Below are positions 16,344 to 25,971 of a DNA stretch of 64,000 nt, piece by piece. This DNA comes from Ensifer sp. USDA 6670 (GTDB lineage Bacteria; Pseudomonadota; Alphaproteobacteria; Rhizobiales; Rhizobiaceae), in assembly GCA_000421085.1 (NCBI GenBank), contig ATWE01000002.1, positions 186,001 to 250,000 of the forward strand, written 5' to 3'. Position numbers and translations under genes: made by a program. Positions within the stretch are counted from its first letter, which is position 1. The number at the start of each line of letters is the position of its first letter. The notes beneath the pieces were generated by a model. That model made no database searches, was not told the DNA's origin, and saw only the letters and a list, made by a program, of their open reading frames with translations.

Positions 16344-17840
16344 ATGACCGCCGTCTTTGCGCGCACAACCTTTCACGACGCGTTGAAAAACCTGAACGAC
16401 CGGCAATTGCTGCGGGAGCTGGCCTATGTCGGCGGCCGCTGGGTTGCCGGCCGGGACGGTACCTGCCTGGAGGTGAGCGACCCGGCCAGCGGCGCTGCGC
16501 TCGCCTTCGTCGCCTCGCTCGATGCAACCCAGACCGCCGAAGCGATCGACGCGGCGGAAAAGGCATTCAGGTCCTGGCGCAACATGCTGCCGCAGGCGCG
16601 CGCCGCCATCCTGCGCAAATGGCACGACCTGATGCTCGAAGCCCGCGACGATCTCGCCCTGTTAATGACCCTTGAACAGGGCAAGCCACTTGCCGAGTCG
16701 CGCGGTGAGATCGATTACGCGGCATCCTTCGTCGAGTGGTATGCCGAGGAAGGCAAGCGCCTCAATGCCGAAAGCGTGACAAGCCATCTTGCCGGGGCCG
16801 AAATGATCGTGCGCCGCGAAGCGCTCGGCGTCGTCGGCATCGTCACGCCCTGGAATTTCCCTTCCGCGATGATCACCCGGAAAGTGGCCGCCGCCCTTGC
16901 GGCAGGCTGCACCGTCGTGGCGCACCCTTCGTCCGAAACCCCTCTTTCGGCTCTCGCCCTGGCCGAGCTCGGCGAGCGTGCCGGCCTTCCCGCGGGCGTC
17001 TTCAATGTCGTCACCGGCAAAGCCGCAACGATCGTCGGACGAATGTGCGAGGACGCGCGGGTGCGCGCCATGAGCTTCACCGGCTCTACCGAAATCGGCC
17101 GCCTGATCGCCTCCCAATGTGCCCCGACGATGAAGCGCCTGGTGATGGAGCTCGGCGGGCACGCCCCCATGATCGTCTTTGCGGATGCGAATATCGAGAA
17201 AGCTGCCGATATTGCGATCGCCGCGAAATTCGCCACATCCGGACAGGATTGCCTGGCTGCCAATCGGATCTACGTCGAGCGACCGGTTCTCGAGGCATTT
17301 CAGGAAGCTTTTGCCGCACGAATTGCCGGCTTGAAGGTCGGCTCCGGAATGGAGCCGGACACGGACATCGGTCCGCTGATGCACGAACGCGCAGTCGCCA
17401 AGGTCGAGGAACAGGTTGCGGACGCAGTGAAGCTCGGCGCCAGGCTTGCGGCAGGCGGCAGGCGCCACGCCGCCGGACCGCTCTTCTTCCAGCCGACCCT
17501 TCTGGCGGATGTACCCGATGACGCGCTGATCATGCGCGAGGAGACCTTCGGCCCCGTGGCGGCCGTAACCGCCTTCGACAGCGAAGACGAAGTGGTCGCG
17601 CGAGCGAACGACACGGAATACGGGCTCGTCGCCTATATCGTGACCGAAAACGGCGCCCGCCAGATGCGTGTCGCCCGTGCCCTCGAATACGGCATGGTGG
17701 CAATCAATCGGGTGAAGATCACCGGCGGCCCGATCCCCTTCGGCGGATGGAAACAATCGGGCCTCGGCCGGGAAGGCTCCCGCCATGGCATGGAGGCCTT
17801 CACCGAGCTCAAATATCTCTGCATCGACACCGCTGCCTGA
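16344..17840 (+). CDS. doeC: Aspartate-semialdehyde dehydrogenase DoeC (SSADH-type aldehyde dehydrogenase)
   Basis: A 498-aa NAD(P)-dependent aldehyde dehydrogenase close to succinate-semialdehyde dehydrogenase. The catalytic set is present: Asn171 in TPWNFP, Glu269 in MELGGHAP and the nucleophile Cys303 in SGQDCLAANR. In ectoine breakdown DoeC oxidises aspartate 4-semialdehyde to L-aspartate. The ATG at 16344 has GAGGAG 7 bp before it; an upstream extension of the frame crosses the repeat region and is unsupported. The next gene makes its substrate. By family alone it could also be GabD, but the context favours DoeC. Confidence 0.88.
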   Translation: MTAVFARTTFHDALKNLNDRQLLRELAYVGGRWVAGRDGTCLEVSDPASGAALAFVASLDATQTAEAIDAAEKAFRSWRNMLPQARAAILRKWHDLMLEARDDLALLMTLEQGKPLAESRGEIDYAASFVEWYAEEGKRLNAESVTSHLAGAEMIVRREALGVVGIVTPWNFPSAMITRKVAAALAAGCTVVAHPSSETPLSALALAELGERAGLPAGVFNVVTGKAATIVGRMCEDARVRAMSFTGSTEIGRLIASQCAPTMKRLVMELGGHAPMIVFADANIEKAADIAIAAKFATSGQDCLAANRIYVERPVLEAFQEAFAARIAGLKVGSGMEPDTDIGPLMHERAVAKVEEQVADAVKLGARLAAGGRRHAAGPLFFQPTLLADVPDDALIMREETFGPVAAVTAFDSEDEVVARANDTEYGLVAYIVTENGARQMRVARALEYGMVAINRVKITGGPIPFGGWKQSGLGREGSRHGMEAFTELKYLCIDTAA

Positions 17841-17956
17841 GCTGAGCAATTCCGGCAAACTGCCTCGCGGTTTTGCGTCTGGAATTGCGTGAAAACAACA
17901 GGATAGAGTGTCTTCGCGGTTCGCGGAAACGCTCCGAATTCATGAAAGGAAAGACC

Positions 17957-19333
17957 ATGCTCGAAAGAAGCAACGAACTCACCGCCTGGGACCGCGACCA
18001 CTTCTTCCATCCCTCGACCCATATGGGGATGCATGCGCGCGGCGAGACCCCGACCCGCGTGATCGGCGGCGGCGAAGGCGTCTACATCACCGATATATCC
18101 GGCAAGCGCAGCCTCGATGCCTTTGCCGGCCTCTATTGCGTCAATGTCGGCTACGGCCGCCAGAAGATCGCCGACGCGATTGCCGAACAGGCTAAGAACC
18201 TCGCCTACTACCATTCCTATGTGGGCCACGGCACTGAAGCGTCGATCCGGCTTTCCAAGATGATAATCGACCGGGCGCCGGAAGGCATGAGCCGCGTCTA
18301 TTTCGGGCTTTCGGGCTCCGACGCCAACGAAACCAACATCAAGCTGATCTGGTACTACAACAACATTCTCGGCCGCCCCGAGAAGAAGAAGATCATTTCG
18401 CGTTGGCGCGGCTATCACGGCTCGGGCGTGATGACCGGTTCGCTGACCGGCCTTCATCTCTTCCACAACGCCTTCGACCTGCCGCGGGCGCCGATCCTGC
18501 ACACGGAAGCGCCCTACTACTTCCGCCGTCCTGATCGCTCGATGAGCGAAGAGCAATTCTCGCAGTATTGCGCCGACAAGCTGGAAGAGATGATCCTCGC
18601 CGAAGGTCCCGACACCGTTGCCGCCTTCATCGGCGAGCCGATCCTCGGCACCGGCGGCATCGTGCCGCCGCCGAAAGGCTATTGGGAGAAGATCCAGGCC
18701 GTCCTCGAGAAATACGATGTCCTGCTTGTCGCCGACGAGGTGGTCACCGGTTTCGGCCGTCTCGGCACCATGTTCGGTTCCGACCATTACGGCATCAAGC
18801 CGGACCTGATCACCATCGCCAAGGGGCTGACCTCGGCCTATGCACCGCTTTCCGGCACGATCGTCTCCGACAAGCTCTGGCAGGTGCTGGTGAAGGGCTC
18901 GGACGAGCTCGGCGCCATTGGCCATGGCTGGACCTATTCGGCCCATCCGATCTGCGCTGCCGCCGGCATCGCGAACCTGGAGCTGATCGACGAACTCGGC
19001 ATCGTCGAGAATGCCGGTTCGACGGGTGCCTATTTCCGGGCCGAACTGGAAAAGGCCGTGGGCGATCATCGCCATGTCGGCGAAGTGCGCGGCGACGGCC
19101 TGATGGCGGCGATCGAGTTCGTCGAGGACCGCGATGATCGCGCCTTCTTCGATCCGGGCCGCAAGGTCGGACCGCAGGTCGCAGCAGCGCTCCTCGAACG
19201 AGGCGTCATCGGCCGCGCCATGCCGCAGGGCGACATTCTGGGCTTCGCGCCGCCGCTCTGCCTGACGCGAGACGAAGCCGACATCGTCGTCAAGGCGGCA
19301 GCCGACGCCATCCAGTCCGTACTCGGCCGCTGA
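17957..19333 (+). CDS. doeD: Diaminobutyrate aminotransferase DoeD (class III)
   Basis: A 458-aa class III (omega) aminotransferase. Asp260 in VLLVADEVVTGFGR contacts the PLP nitrogen and Lys289 in TIAKGLTSAYAPLSG binds PLP. DoeD moves the 4-amino group from L-2,4-diaminobutyrate, giving aspartate 4-semialdehyde for DoeC. I chose the ATG at 17957, preceded by AAAGGAAAGACC; an ATG at 17942 is possible. The 116-bp gap after doeC holds no gene. It is followed after 5 bp by the zinc-type oxidoreductase and so is co-transcribed with it. Confidence 0.88.
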   Translation: MLERSNELTAWDRDHFFHPSTHMGMHARGETPTRVIGGGEGVYITDISGKRSLDAFAGLYCVNVGYGRQKIADAIAEQAKNLAYYHSYVGHGTEASIRLSKMIIDRAPEGMSRVYFGLSGSDANETNIKLIWYYNNILGRPEKKKIISRWRGYHGSGVMTGSLTGLHLFHNAFDLPRAPILHTEAPYYFRRPDRSMSEEQFSQYCADKLEEMILAEGPDTVAAFIGEPILGTGGIVPPPKGYWEKIQAVLEKYDVLLVADEVVTGFGRLGTMFGSDHYGIKPDLITIAKGLTSAYAPLSGTIVSDKLWQVLVKGSDELGAIGHGWTYSAHPICAAAGIANLELIDELGIVENAGSTGAYFRAELEKAVGDHRHVGEVRGDGLMAAIEFVEDRDDRAFFDPGRKVGPQVAAALLERGVIGRAMPQGDILGFAPPLCLTRDEADIVVKAAADAIQSVLGR

Positions 19334-19338
19334 GGAAA

Positions 19339-20418
19339 ATGCACATGATGCATTCGGTTCCGAAGACCATGAGCGCGGTGCTTTTGACGGGGCACGGCGG
19401 ATTGGAGAAGCTCGTCTACAGCCGGGACGTACCCGTCCCGGCTCCGGCTGCGGGCGAGGTGCTGATCAAGGTCACCGCCTGCGGCATGAACAATACGGAC
19501 GTCTGGGTGCGCGAAGGCGCCTATGGGACGGAGGACGATCCGTCCGCCGTCTCGACCTGGCGCCGCCACGGCAACACGCTGACCTTCCCGCGCATTCAGG
19601 GTACGGACACGGTCGGCCATATCGTCGGCGTCGGCGAGGGCGTCGATCGGGCGCGCATCGGCGAGCGCGTCATGGTCGATTTCTCGATCTACAACCGCGA
19701 CGACGACAGTCTTGCCGACATCGATTACATGGGTCATGGCCGCGATGGCGGCTATGCCGAATATATGGCGCTTCCGGCCGAAAACGCCCATGTGGTCGCG
19801 ACCGACCTGACCGACATCGAGCTTGCCACCTTCTGCTGCGCCTATCTCACCGGCGAGCGGATGCTGGAACGGGCGCGGCTTGCCGCCGGCGAGACTGTGC
19901 TCGTGACCGGCGCCTCGGGGGGCGTCGGCTCCGCGATCATCCAGCTCGCCCGCGCTCGCGGCGCCGTTCCGATCGCCGTTGCCGGACCGGGCAAGGAAAC
20001 GGCGATGCTCGACATCGGCGCGCAAGCCGTCGTGACCCGCGGTCAAGGCGACCTCGCCGAGGCGGTCGAAGCGGCAAGCGGCGGCCGGCCGATCGATGTG
20101 GTCGCCGATCTCGTTGGCGGTCCCCTCTTCAACGATCTCCTGAAGATCCTGCGCCCGGAAGGCCGTTACACCACCGCCGGCGCAATCGCCGGGCCGGTCG
20201 TGCAGCTCGATCTCAGGACGATGTATCTGAAGCAGTTGGAGCTGCACGGATCGAGCCAGGGCAGCCGCGCCGATTTCCGCCGCCTCGTCCGCTATATCGA
20301 GGAGAAGAAGATCCGGCCACTCGTCGGCGGCGTCTATCCGCTATCGGAATTCCATCGGGCACAGACGGACTTCATGGCAAAGAACTTCGTCGGCAAGCTC
20401 GTGGTCGTGCCTGATTGA
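19339..20418 (+). CDS. Zinc-type alcohol dehydrogenase/quinone oxidoreductase family protein in the doe operon
   Basis: A 359-aa medium-chain reductase. GTDTVGHIVGVGEGV lies in the catalytic domain, and the Rossmann motif VLVTGASGGVGSAIIQLARARGA lies near residue 195. The structural zinc Cys cluster of true alcohol dehydrogenases is not evident, so a zinc-free quinone-reductase-like enzyme is possible. It begins 5 bp after doeD; GAGG is close to the ATG at 19339, and ATGs at 19345 and 19348 are at least as well spaced. No such enzyme is required in the described ectoine route, so its role, perhaps detoxifying an aldehyde side product, is open. Confidence 0.8.
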   Translation: MHMMHSVPKTMSAVLLTGHGGLEKLVYSRDVPVPAPAAGEVLIKVTACGMNNTDVWVREGAYGTEDDPSAVSTWRRHGNTLTFPRIQGTDTVGHIVGVGEGVDRARIGERVMVDFSIYNRDDDSLADIDYMGHGRDGGYAEYMALPAENAHVVATDLTDIELATFCCAYLTGERMLERARLAAGETVLVTGASGGVGSAIIQLARARGAVPIAVAGPGKETAMLDIGAQAVVTRGQGDLAEAVEAASGGRPIDVVADLVGGPLFNDLLKILRPEGRYTTAGAIAGPVVQLDLRTMYLKQLELHGSSQGSRADFRRLVRYIEEKKIRPLVGGVYPLSEFHRAQTDFMAKNFVGKLVVVPD

Positions 20419-20421
20419 GGG

Positions 20422-20456
20422 CACAGCGGCGCGGGGCGCCACAGCGGCGCGGGGCG
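20422..20456. repeat. Tandem 17-bp repeat after the doe operon
   Basis: CACAGCGGCGCGGGGCG occurs twice (20422-20438 and 20440-20456), one base apart. It begins 3 bp after the oxidoreductase stop. Confidence 0.7.
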
Positions 20457-20490
20457 AAGGAGCGGGACCGATCAGGTTGCAGGACGACAT

Positions 20491-20657
20491 ACCCCCCTCT
20501 GCCCTGCCAGGCATCTCCCCCAAAAGGGGGGAGAATACAAGCGGTTCTGTCTTTGCTCCTCCAGCAGGTCACGCATATGCGAACCTTGTTAAGACGCTGA
20601 GCGCGCTCACAGAGTCTCCCCCCTTGTGGGGGAGATGGCCGGCAGCCAGAGGGGGTG
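20491..20657. repeat. RIME-type Rhizobium intergenic palindromic element
   Basis: About 167 bp flanked by two large palindromes. The left arm (20491-20534) contains CCCCCCTCTGCCCTGCC and ATCTCCCCC...GGGGGGAGA; the right arm (20612-20657) contains TCTCCCCCC...GGGGGAGATGGCC and GGCAGCCAGAGGGGGTG. The arms are inverted copies of each other. This is the layout of the RIME1 elements of Sinorhizobium. It ends within 5 bp of the 3' end of the glutathione S-transferase gene. Confidence 0.8.
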
Positions 20658-20661
20658 GGCT

Positions 20662-21288
20662 CTAGCTCTGAAGGCTCGCAAATGCCTCCGCGATCCGCTG
20701 CGGCGCCTTGGGGCGCGCATACATGCGCTCGAGATAGGCTTTGAGATTTGGAAAACCGTCGAGCAGACCGTTTTCGTTGCCCCAGTCCAGAACATAGGCG
20801 GTGACGCAATCGGCGATACTTATCCTGTCGCCGACGATGAATTCGCGGCCTTTCATGTGCTGTTCAAGCACTGCTGCCATGGCCAGGAACTCTTCCTTGG
20901 CGAGCGCAATGTCTTCCGGCAGCCGCTTTTCCTCAGGATAAAGAAACGTGTGCTTGGCCATCCGCCACAGCGGCTGTTCGAGTTCGGTGACCGCAAACAG
21001 AGACCAGCGATACGCCTGCGCCCGCTCCTTCAGGTCCGCTGGCATCAGCCCTTTGCCGCCATACTTCTCCGCCAGATACATGACGATCGCGGCAGATTCC
21101 GTGAGGACGAAGTCGCCGTCGACCAGCACCGGAAGCTTGCCCGCCGGATTGAGCCGCAGGAAGTCGGGCTGATGGGCCTCGCCCGCCACTATGTTGACGG
21201 GCACGAACTCGAATTCCGCATCCAGCTCCTGAAGCGCCCAACGGGCGCGAAGCGAGCGCGTCGGACCTAATCCATATAGTTTCATCAT
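20662..21288 (-). CDS. Glutathione S-transferase family protein
   Basis: A 208-aa cytosolic glutathione S-transferase. The thioredoxin-like N domain begins MMKLYGLGPTRSLRARWALQELD, with a Ser/Arg rather than a Cys near the expected catalytic position, and the glutathione-binding motif is LVDGDFVLTESAAIVMYL (Glu-Ser-Ala). The C-terminal helical domain contains ISIADCVTAYVLDW. GGAG lies about 8 bp before the first of two adjacent ATGs. It stands alone, with the RIME element against its 3' end and ugpC 120 bp beyond its 5' end. The substrate is unknown. Confidence 0.88.
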   Translation of the reverse strand: MMKLYGLGPTRSLRARWALQELDAEFEFVPVNIVAGEAHQPDFLRLNPAGKLPVLVDGDFVLTESAAIVMYLAEKYGGKGLMPADLKERAQAYRWSLFAVTELEQPLWRMAKHTFLYPEEKRLPEDIALAKEEFLAMAAVLEQHMKGREFIVGDRISIADCVTAYVLDWGNENGLLDGFPNLKAYLERMYARPKAPQRIAEAFASLQS

Positions 21289-21409
21289 TCTCGGTTCTCC
21301 TGAATCCTGCCAATCGTCGAAATGGCCACCTACAAAGGACGTAGGAGGAAAGGCCGCGCCGACAGCGGGCCGAAAAAATTGGTGAACGGGGTGTCCTTTC
21401 CGCCCTGCG

Positions 21410-22459
21410 CTACAAACGCAGGCCGGCGGCGTCGAACCAATGCAGGCTTCCCGCCACCGCTGCGACCTCGACCTCCTCGTCGATCATCATGCGGGAGCGG
21501 CCGGCAACCCTGAAGACGAGCGGCTCGCCGTTCGCCAGGGTGCCGTGCACATAGCTTTCGGCGCCGACGAGTTCCACGGCGCCGACGCGCACGCGGGCTC
21601 TGAAACGATCGCCGCCGTCCGTGTCACCGGCGAGGGTAATGTCTTCAGGTCGGATTCCAATGGTCGCAAGCCCAGGCTTCCCGACGAGAGCCGCCGGAGC
21701 GGACCAGGCAGCATTGCCGGTATCGACATCGAGAAGGTTCATCGAAGGCGAGCCAATGAAGGTTGCGACAAATGCCGTCGCCGGCTTCTCGTACAGCTCG
21801 ATCGGCGTACCGACCTGCTCGATCCTGCCGCCGTTCAGAACCACCAGGCGGTCGGCGAGCGTCATCGCTTCCAGCTGGTCGTGCGTTACGTAGACGCTCG
21901 TCGTGCCGAGCGCCCGCTGAAGGCGCTTGATCTCGACGCGCATCTGGACCCTGAGCTTGGCGTCGAGGTTCGAAAGAGGCTCGTCGAACAGGAAGGCGGC
22001 TGGCTCCCGGACGATGGCGCGCCCCATGGCCACGCGCTGGCGCTGCCCGCCTGAAAGCTGCCGGGGCTTTCTATCCAGGAAGGGCTCAATCTCCAGGGAC
22101 TTCGCCGCCTTGGCTATCCGACGCTCGATTTCTTCCTTCGGCGTGTTGCGGTTCTTCAGGCCATAGCTGAGATTCTGACGGACCGTCATGTGCGGATAAA
22201 GCGCGTAGTTCTGAAAGACCATTGCGATGTCGCGCTCGGAAGGCTCCAGCCCGTTGACGACGCGGTCGCCGATGGAGACCTCGCCGGAGGTGATGCTTTC
22301 GAGCCCCGCGATCATCCTCAGCAGCGTCGATTTTCCGCAGCCGGAAGGCCCTACGAGCACGATGAACTCGCCGTCGGCGATCGCAAGGGAAACCCCGCGG
22401 ATCGCGGCGATGTCGCCGTGATAGGTCTTGTGGATATCCTTGAGAGTGATCGTTGCCAT
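21410..22459 (-). CDS. ugpC: sn-Glycerol-3-phosphate ABC transporter ATPase UgpC
   Basis: A 349-aa MalK-type ATPase. Walker A is GPSGCGKS at 37-44, the signature LSGGQRQR follows near residue 135, and Walker B reads [13 protein letters not shown]. The C-terminal regulatory OB domain contains GIRPEDI. The ATG shares one base with the ugpE stop (TAATG), so translation is coupled. It energises uptake of glycerol 3-phosphate and glycerophosphodiesters through UgpA/UgpE. The C-terminal domain in this group can be a docking site for regulation. Confidence 0.93.
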   Translation of the reverse strand: MATITLKDIHKTYHGDIAAIRGVSLAIADGEFIVLVGPSGCGKSTLLRMIAGLESITSGEVSIGDRVVNGLEPSERDIAMVFQNYALYPHMTVRQNLSYGLKNRNTPKEEIERRIAKAAKSLEIEPFLDRKPRQLSGGQRQRVAMGRAIVREPAAFLFDEPLSNLDAKLRVQMRVEIKRLQRALGTTSVYVTHDQLEAMTLADRLVVLNGGRIEQVGTPIELYEKPATAFVATFIGSPSMNLLDVDTGNAAWSAPAALVGKPGLATIGIRPEDITLAGDTDGGDRFRARVRVGAVELVGAESYVHGTLANGEPLVFRVAGRSRMMIDEEVEVAAVAGSLHWFDAAGLRL

Positions 22460-23307
22460 TACTTCTCCGTTTCGACGAGGCCCTTGACGAACCAGCGCTG
22501 CATCAGAACGACCACCGCGACAGGCGGGATGATCGCGAGGATGGCGGTCACCATGACGTAGTTCCACGGGGTCGACGCGTCAGTGAAATCGACCATCTTC
22601 CTGAGGCCGATGATAATCGTGTTCATCCGGCTGTCATTCGTGACGAGCAGCGGCCAGAGATATTGGGTCCAGCCGTAGATGAAGAGGATCACGAAAAGCG
22701 CCGCGATATTCGTCTTGGAAAGCGGCAGGAGAATATCCCGCATGAAGCGGAACGGCCCGGCATTGTCGATGCGGGCCGCTTCCACGAGCTCGCCCGGGAT
22801 CGTGAGAAAGAACTGCCGGAACAGGAAGGTCGCCGTCGCCGATGCCATCAGGGGAAGCGTCAGTCCCGCATAGGTGTCGATCAGCCCGAGATCAACGATC
22901 ACCTTGTAAGTCGGCAGGATTCGCACCTCCACCGGGAGCATCAGCGTGATGAAGATCATCCAGAAGAAGGCCATGCGCAGCGGGAAGCGGAAGAATACGA
23001 TTGCGAAGGCCGAAAGGAAGGAAATGACGATCTTGCCGACGGCGATCGCGATCGCCACCACGAATGTGTTGAACAGCAAGCGTTCAAGGCTGACGCCGAC
23101 CACACGCTCGACACCACCGGAAAGCGCTTCGCCATAATTCTCCGCAAGCCGCGTGCCAGGAACAAGCGGCATCGGCGGGCGGATGATCTCGACCGAGCTC
23201 ATGCTCGAAGCGACGAAGGTGTAATAGATCGGGAAGACCACGATGATGATGCCGATGATCAGCATCAGGTGCCCGATCAGATTGGAGATAGGGCGCTTTT
23301 CAATCAT
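22459..23307 (-). CDS. ugpE: sn-Glycerol-3-phosphate ABC permease UgpE
   Basis: A 282-aa MalG-type permease with six helices and the EAA loop at [25 protein letters not shown] chose the ATG at 23307 ([20 protein letters not shown]) since Escherichia coli UgpE starts with the very similar MIENRPWL. An ATG at 23319 overlapping the ugpA stop (ATGA) is the alternative. It is the second channel subunit of the ugpBAEC importer. Confidence 0.92.
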   Translation of the reverse strand: MIEKRPISNLIGHLMLIIGIIIVVFPIYYTFVASSMSSVEIIRPPMPLVPGTRLAENYGEALSGGVERVVGVSLERLLFNTFVVAIAIAVGKIVISFLSAFAIVFFRFPLRMAFFWMIFITLMLPVEVRILPTYKVIVDLGLIDTYAGLTLPLMASATATFLFRQFFLTIPGELVEAARIDNAGPFRFMRDILLPLSKTNIAALFVILFIYGWTQYLWPLLVTNDSRMNTIIIGLRKMVDFTDASTPWNYVMVTAILAIIPPVAVVVLMQRWFVKGLVETEK

Positions 23308-23315
23308 TGGCGATC

Positions 23316-24197
23316 TCATCCATAATGGACACGCCTTTCGACGAACCGGAACTGAAAGGCGGTAAGGCCTATGACGATCGCCATGAGAATCACGGACTGG
23401 GCCGCGGACGAGCCGAGGTTCAGGTTGACGAAGCCATCGTTATACACCTTGTAGACCAGGGTTTCCGTGGCCCTCGCCGGCCCTCCGCCCGTCACGGAGT
23501 GGATGATGCCGAACGTATCGAAGAAGGCGTAGACGGTGTTGACCACCAGCAGGAAAAAGGTCGTCGGCGCCAGCAGCGGGAAGATGATCGTCCAGAAACG
23601 CCGGGTGCCGCGCGCTCCGTCGATCGCTGCTGCTTCGATGAGCGACTTGGGTATGGCCTGGAGCCCGGCGACGAAGAAGAGAAAATTGTAGCTGATCTGT
23701 TTCCAGGCCGCGGCAACGACGATCAGGATCATGGCGTGATTGCCGTTCAGCAAAGGATCCCAATGTAAGCCGTTGCGCCTCAGCATGTAGGCGAAAGTCC
23801 CCATAGCCGGATTGAACATGAAGAGCCACAGCATGCCGGCGACGGCCGGTGCGACGGCATAGGGCCAGATCAGCAGGGTGCGGTAGAAGGTCTTCCCGCG
23901 CACGACACGGTCGGCGGCCGTGGCGAGAAGCAGGGCGACGCCCATCGCGAGCAGCGCGGTGAGGACGCTGAAGACCACCGTGACCTTCAGCGAGTTGAGA
24001 TAATTCGCATCCGAAAGCACCGCGCTGAAATTGGCAAAACCGACGAAGCCGCTTTTCAGGCCGAACGGGTCTTCACGGATCACCGATTGGTAGAGCGCCT
24101 GACTTGCCGGCCAGAAGAAGAAGACGATCGTCAACACGATCTGCGGAGCGACGAGCAAGTAGGGGAGGACTTTGTTCGGAAAGACGACACGCTGCAC
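23316..24197 (-). CDS. ugpA: sn-Glycerol-3-phosphate ABC permease UgpA
   Basis: A 293-aa MalF-type permease beginning [19 protein letters not shown], very close to the UgpA N-terminus. The EAA loop is [25 protein letters not shown]. The GTG at 24197 is chosen because GGAG lies 7 bp upstream of it; the TTG two codons earlier would leave only 1 bp. It follows ugpB across a 112-bp gap with a 26-nt palindrome. Confidence 0.92.
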   Translation of the reverse strand: MQRVVFPNKVLPYLLVAPQIVLTIVFFFWPASQALYQSVIREDPFGLKSGFVGFANFSAVLSDANYLNSLKVTVVFSVLTALLAMGVALLLATAADRVVRGKTFYRTLLIWPYAVAPAVAGMLWLFMFNPAMGTFAYMLRRNGLHWDPLLNGNHAMILIVVAAAWKQISYNFLFFVAGLQAIPKSLIEAAAIDGARGTRRFWTIIFPLLAPTTFFLLVVNTVYAFFDTFGIIHSVTGGGPARATETLVYKVYNDGFVNLNLGSSAAQSVILMAIVIGLTAFQFRFVERRVHYG

Positions 24198-24272
24198 GAG
24201 CAATCTCCTGGATCACGATGATCTCGGAGCCGGATCGGCCGAGATCACGTCAGGGCGGCATGACCACAGAAA

Positions 24273-24298
24273 GCCCGACGCCGTCGACGGCGCCGGGC
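24273..24298 (-). promoter_or_regulatory. Intercistronic 26-nt palindrome between ugpB and ugpA
   Basis: GCCCGaCGCCG-TCGA-CGGCGcCGGGC is a near-perfect palindrome with a single mismatched pair, giving a very strong hairpin 12 bp after the ugpB stop. No T-run follows. Confidence 0.65.
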
Positions 24299-24309
24299 AC
24301 CTGCTTCGA

Positions 24310-25602
24310 TCAATTGCTGATTGCTGCTGCGATTGCCGCGTCGCCGCGTTCGACCGCCTTGTCGAGCGCCGTTTTGGCATCCTGTTGCCCCGACAGCATC
24401 GCTTCGAACTCCTCGTTGAGGATGTCCCGAACCTGGGGCAGGTTGATCAGCCGGACGCCCTTCGAGTTTTCGGTCGGCGCCTTGCCCATCATCTGCAGGA
24501 GCGGCGTTTCGCGCCCGGGGTTCTTCTCGTAGAAGCCCGACTTCTTCGTTTCCTCGTAGGCGGCCATCGTAACCGGCATATAGCCCGAAACCTGGTGCAG
24601 CTTGGCCTGAATCTCGGTCTGGGAAAGGAAGTTGAAGAACTCCGCTACGCCCTTGTATTCCTCGTCCGACTTGCCGGCGAATACCCAGAGGCTCGCTCCG
24701 CCGGGGATCGTGTTCTGCGGTCCGTGTCCCTCGTAATAGGGCAGTTGGCCAATCCCGTAGTTTACGCCGCTCTTGGCGATGTCGCCGAGACCGCCCGAAG
24801 ACTCGGTCAGGATGGCACATTCACCTGAGGTGAAGAGCTGCTTTGCCTCCGAGGTGCGCCCGCCATAGCGGAAGGCGCCGTCCTTGGCGAGATCCGCAAT
24901 GGCCTGGAAATGCTCCACGTAAAGCGGCGCGTTGATCTGCAGCTTCACGTCGGTGCCGCCCAGGCCGTTTTCATTGGTTCCGTAGGGCACGTTGTTCCAG
25001 GCGGCGAAGTTCTCCGTCTGGATCCACGTCAACCAGGTCGACGTCATTCCACAAGGCGCCGCACCGCTTGTCTTGATTTTCTTCGCCGCTTCGAAGACTT
25101 CCGGCCAGGTCTTCGGCGGGTTGTCGACGTTCAAGCCTGCCTTCTGAAAGGCGTCCTTGTTGTAATAAAGGATGGGCGAGGAGGAGTTGTACGGAAAGGA
25201 CAGCATCGTTCCGTCCGGCTTCGAATAATAGGCGACGATCCCGGGCAGATATTGCGATTTGTCGAAGGTGAAACCGCCCTTCTGGAGGATCTCGGCTGCC
25301 GGCACGATCGCGCCCTCGGCCGCCATCATCGTGCCGCTGCCGGCATCGAACACCTGAATGATCGCCGGCGGCTGCTTCGACCGGAAAGCCGCGATCCCGG
25401 CATTCAGCGTCTCGGGATAGGTGCCCTTGAACACCGGCACCACCTTGTAGGTGCTCTGGCTCGCGTTGAACTCCTTGGTGAGTTCCTCGATCATTTCGTT
25501 ATTGGCGCCCGTCATTGCGTGCCACCACTGCAGTTCCGTGGCGGCCTGCGCCTGAAAAGCGAAGCCGAATGCAATCGTCGTGGAAATGGAAATCAACCGC
25601 AT
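24310..25602 (-). CDS. ugpB: sn-Glycerol-3-phosphate-binding protein UgpB
   Basis: A 430-aa periplasmic type 1 solute-binding protein. The signal peptide covers about residues 1-20 (FGFAFQAQA), and the mature protein starts ATELQWWHAMTGANNE, typical of UgpB, where the Trp-Trp-His stretch lines the ligand site. GGSGTMM-like and GWTQ-like UgpB landmarks are seen as DAGSGTMMAAEGAIVPA and GASLWVF. AGGGAGGAG lies 8 bp before the ATG at 25602. In S. meliloti the operon answers to phosphate starvation through PhoB, but I could not see a convincing Pho box upstream. Confidence 0.93.
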   Translation of the reverse strand: MRLISISTTIAFGFAFQAQAATELQWWHAMTGANNEMIEELTKEFNASQSTYKVVPVFKGTYPETLNAGIAAFRSKQPPAIIQVFDAGSGTMMAAEGAIVPAAEILQKGGFTFDKSQYLPGIVAYYSKPDGTMLSFPYNSSSPILYYNKDAFQKAGLNVDNPPKTWPEVFEAAKKIKTSGAAPCGMTSTWLTWIQTENFAAWNNVPYGTNENGLGGTDVKLQINAPLYVEHFQAIADLAKDGAFRYGGRTSEAKQLFTSGECAILTESSGGLGDIAKSGVNYGIGQLPYYEGHGPQNTIPGGASLWVFAGKSDEEYKGVAEFFNFLSQTEIQAKLHQVSGYMPVTMAAYEETKKSGFYEKNPGRETPLLQMMGKAPTENSKGVRLINLPQVRDILNEEFEAMLSGQQDAKTALDKAVERGDAAIAAAISN

Positions 25603-25971
25603 GATATTCTCCTCCCTTGTACTCAACCACACCCGAGACGTCCGCCGACACTCCCGCTGTCAAGCGAACGACTTGTCTTTCTCTCCACTGCCTCTTTCCT
25701 TGAACCCCGATCGATTCAAGACGAAAACATGCAGCAAATCAAAGCGCTATATCCACCTTTTCGCATCCAGCACCGCCTCGATCCAAATAGAGTAGGGCTG
25801 GCGGTTGTCGAGAGCCCTCGCGGAGAGGGTCTTAAGACTCTTCCAGCGGGAGAGTGCCGCATAAAAATCGGAGGTCAAGTCAAAAGGAACATCTTCCTTA
25901 CCGCAGTTGTTTTGGCGTCGGACGTTAGGCGAGTGCGAATAGCGGCTCGTCCGGAAAGATTGTGAGGACGA
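25603..25971. other. 369-bp divergent intergenic region, ugpB to the epimerase/DoxX gene
   Basis: No gene is seen. It should hold both promoters. Two adjacent hairpins lie at 25815-25829 (CCCTC-GCGGA-GAGGG) and 25837-25855 (ACTCTTCC-AGC-GGGAGAGT). A TTGACA at 25663-25658 on the minus strand lacks a partner -10. Confidence 0.6.

Noticed and set aside
20491-20657. Insertion-sequence ends or an attachment site
   Set aside because: There is no transposase or integrase and no target duplication; the double palindrome fits a RIME-type repeat.
25657-25663. Pho box before ugpB (CTGTCAA)
   Set aside because: Only one half-site with one mismatch is present, on the opposite strand, and its neighbours at 11-bp spacing match poorly.
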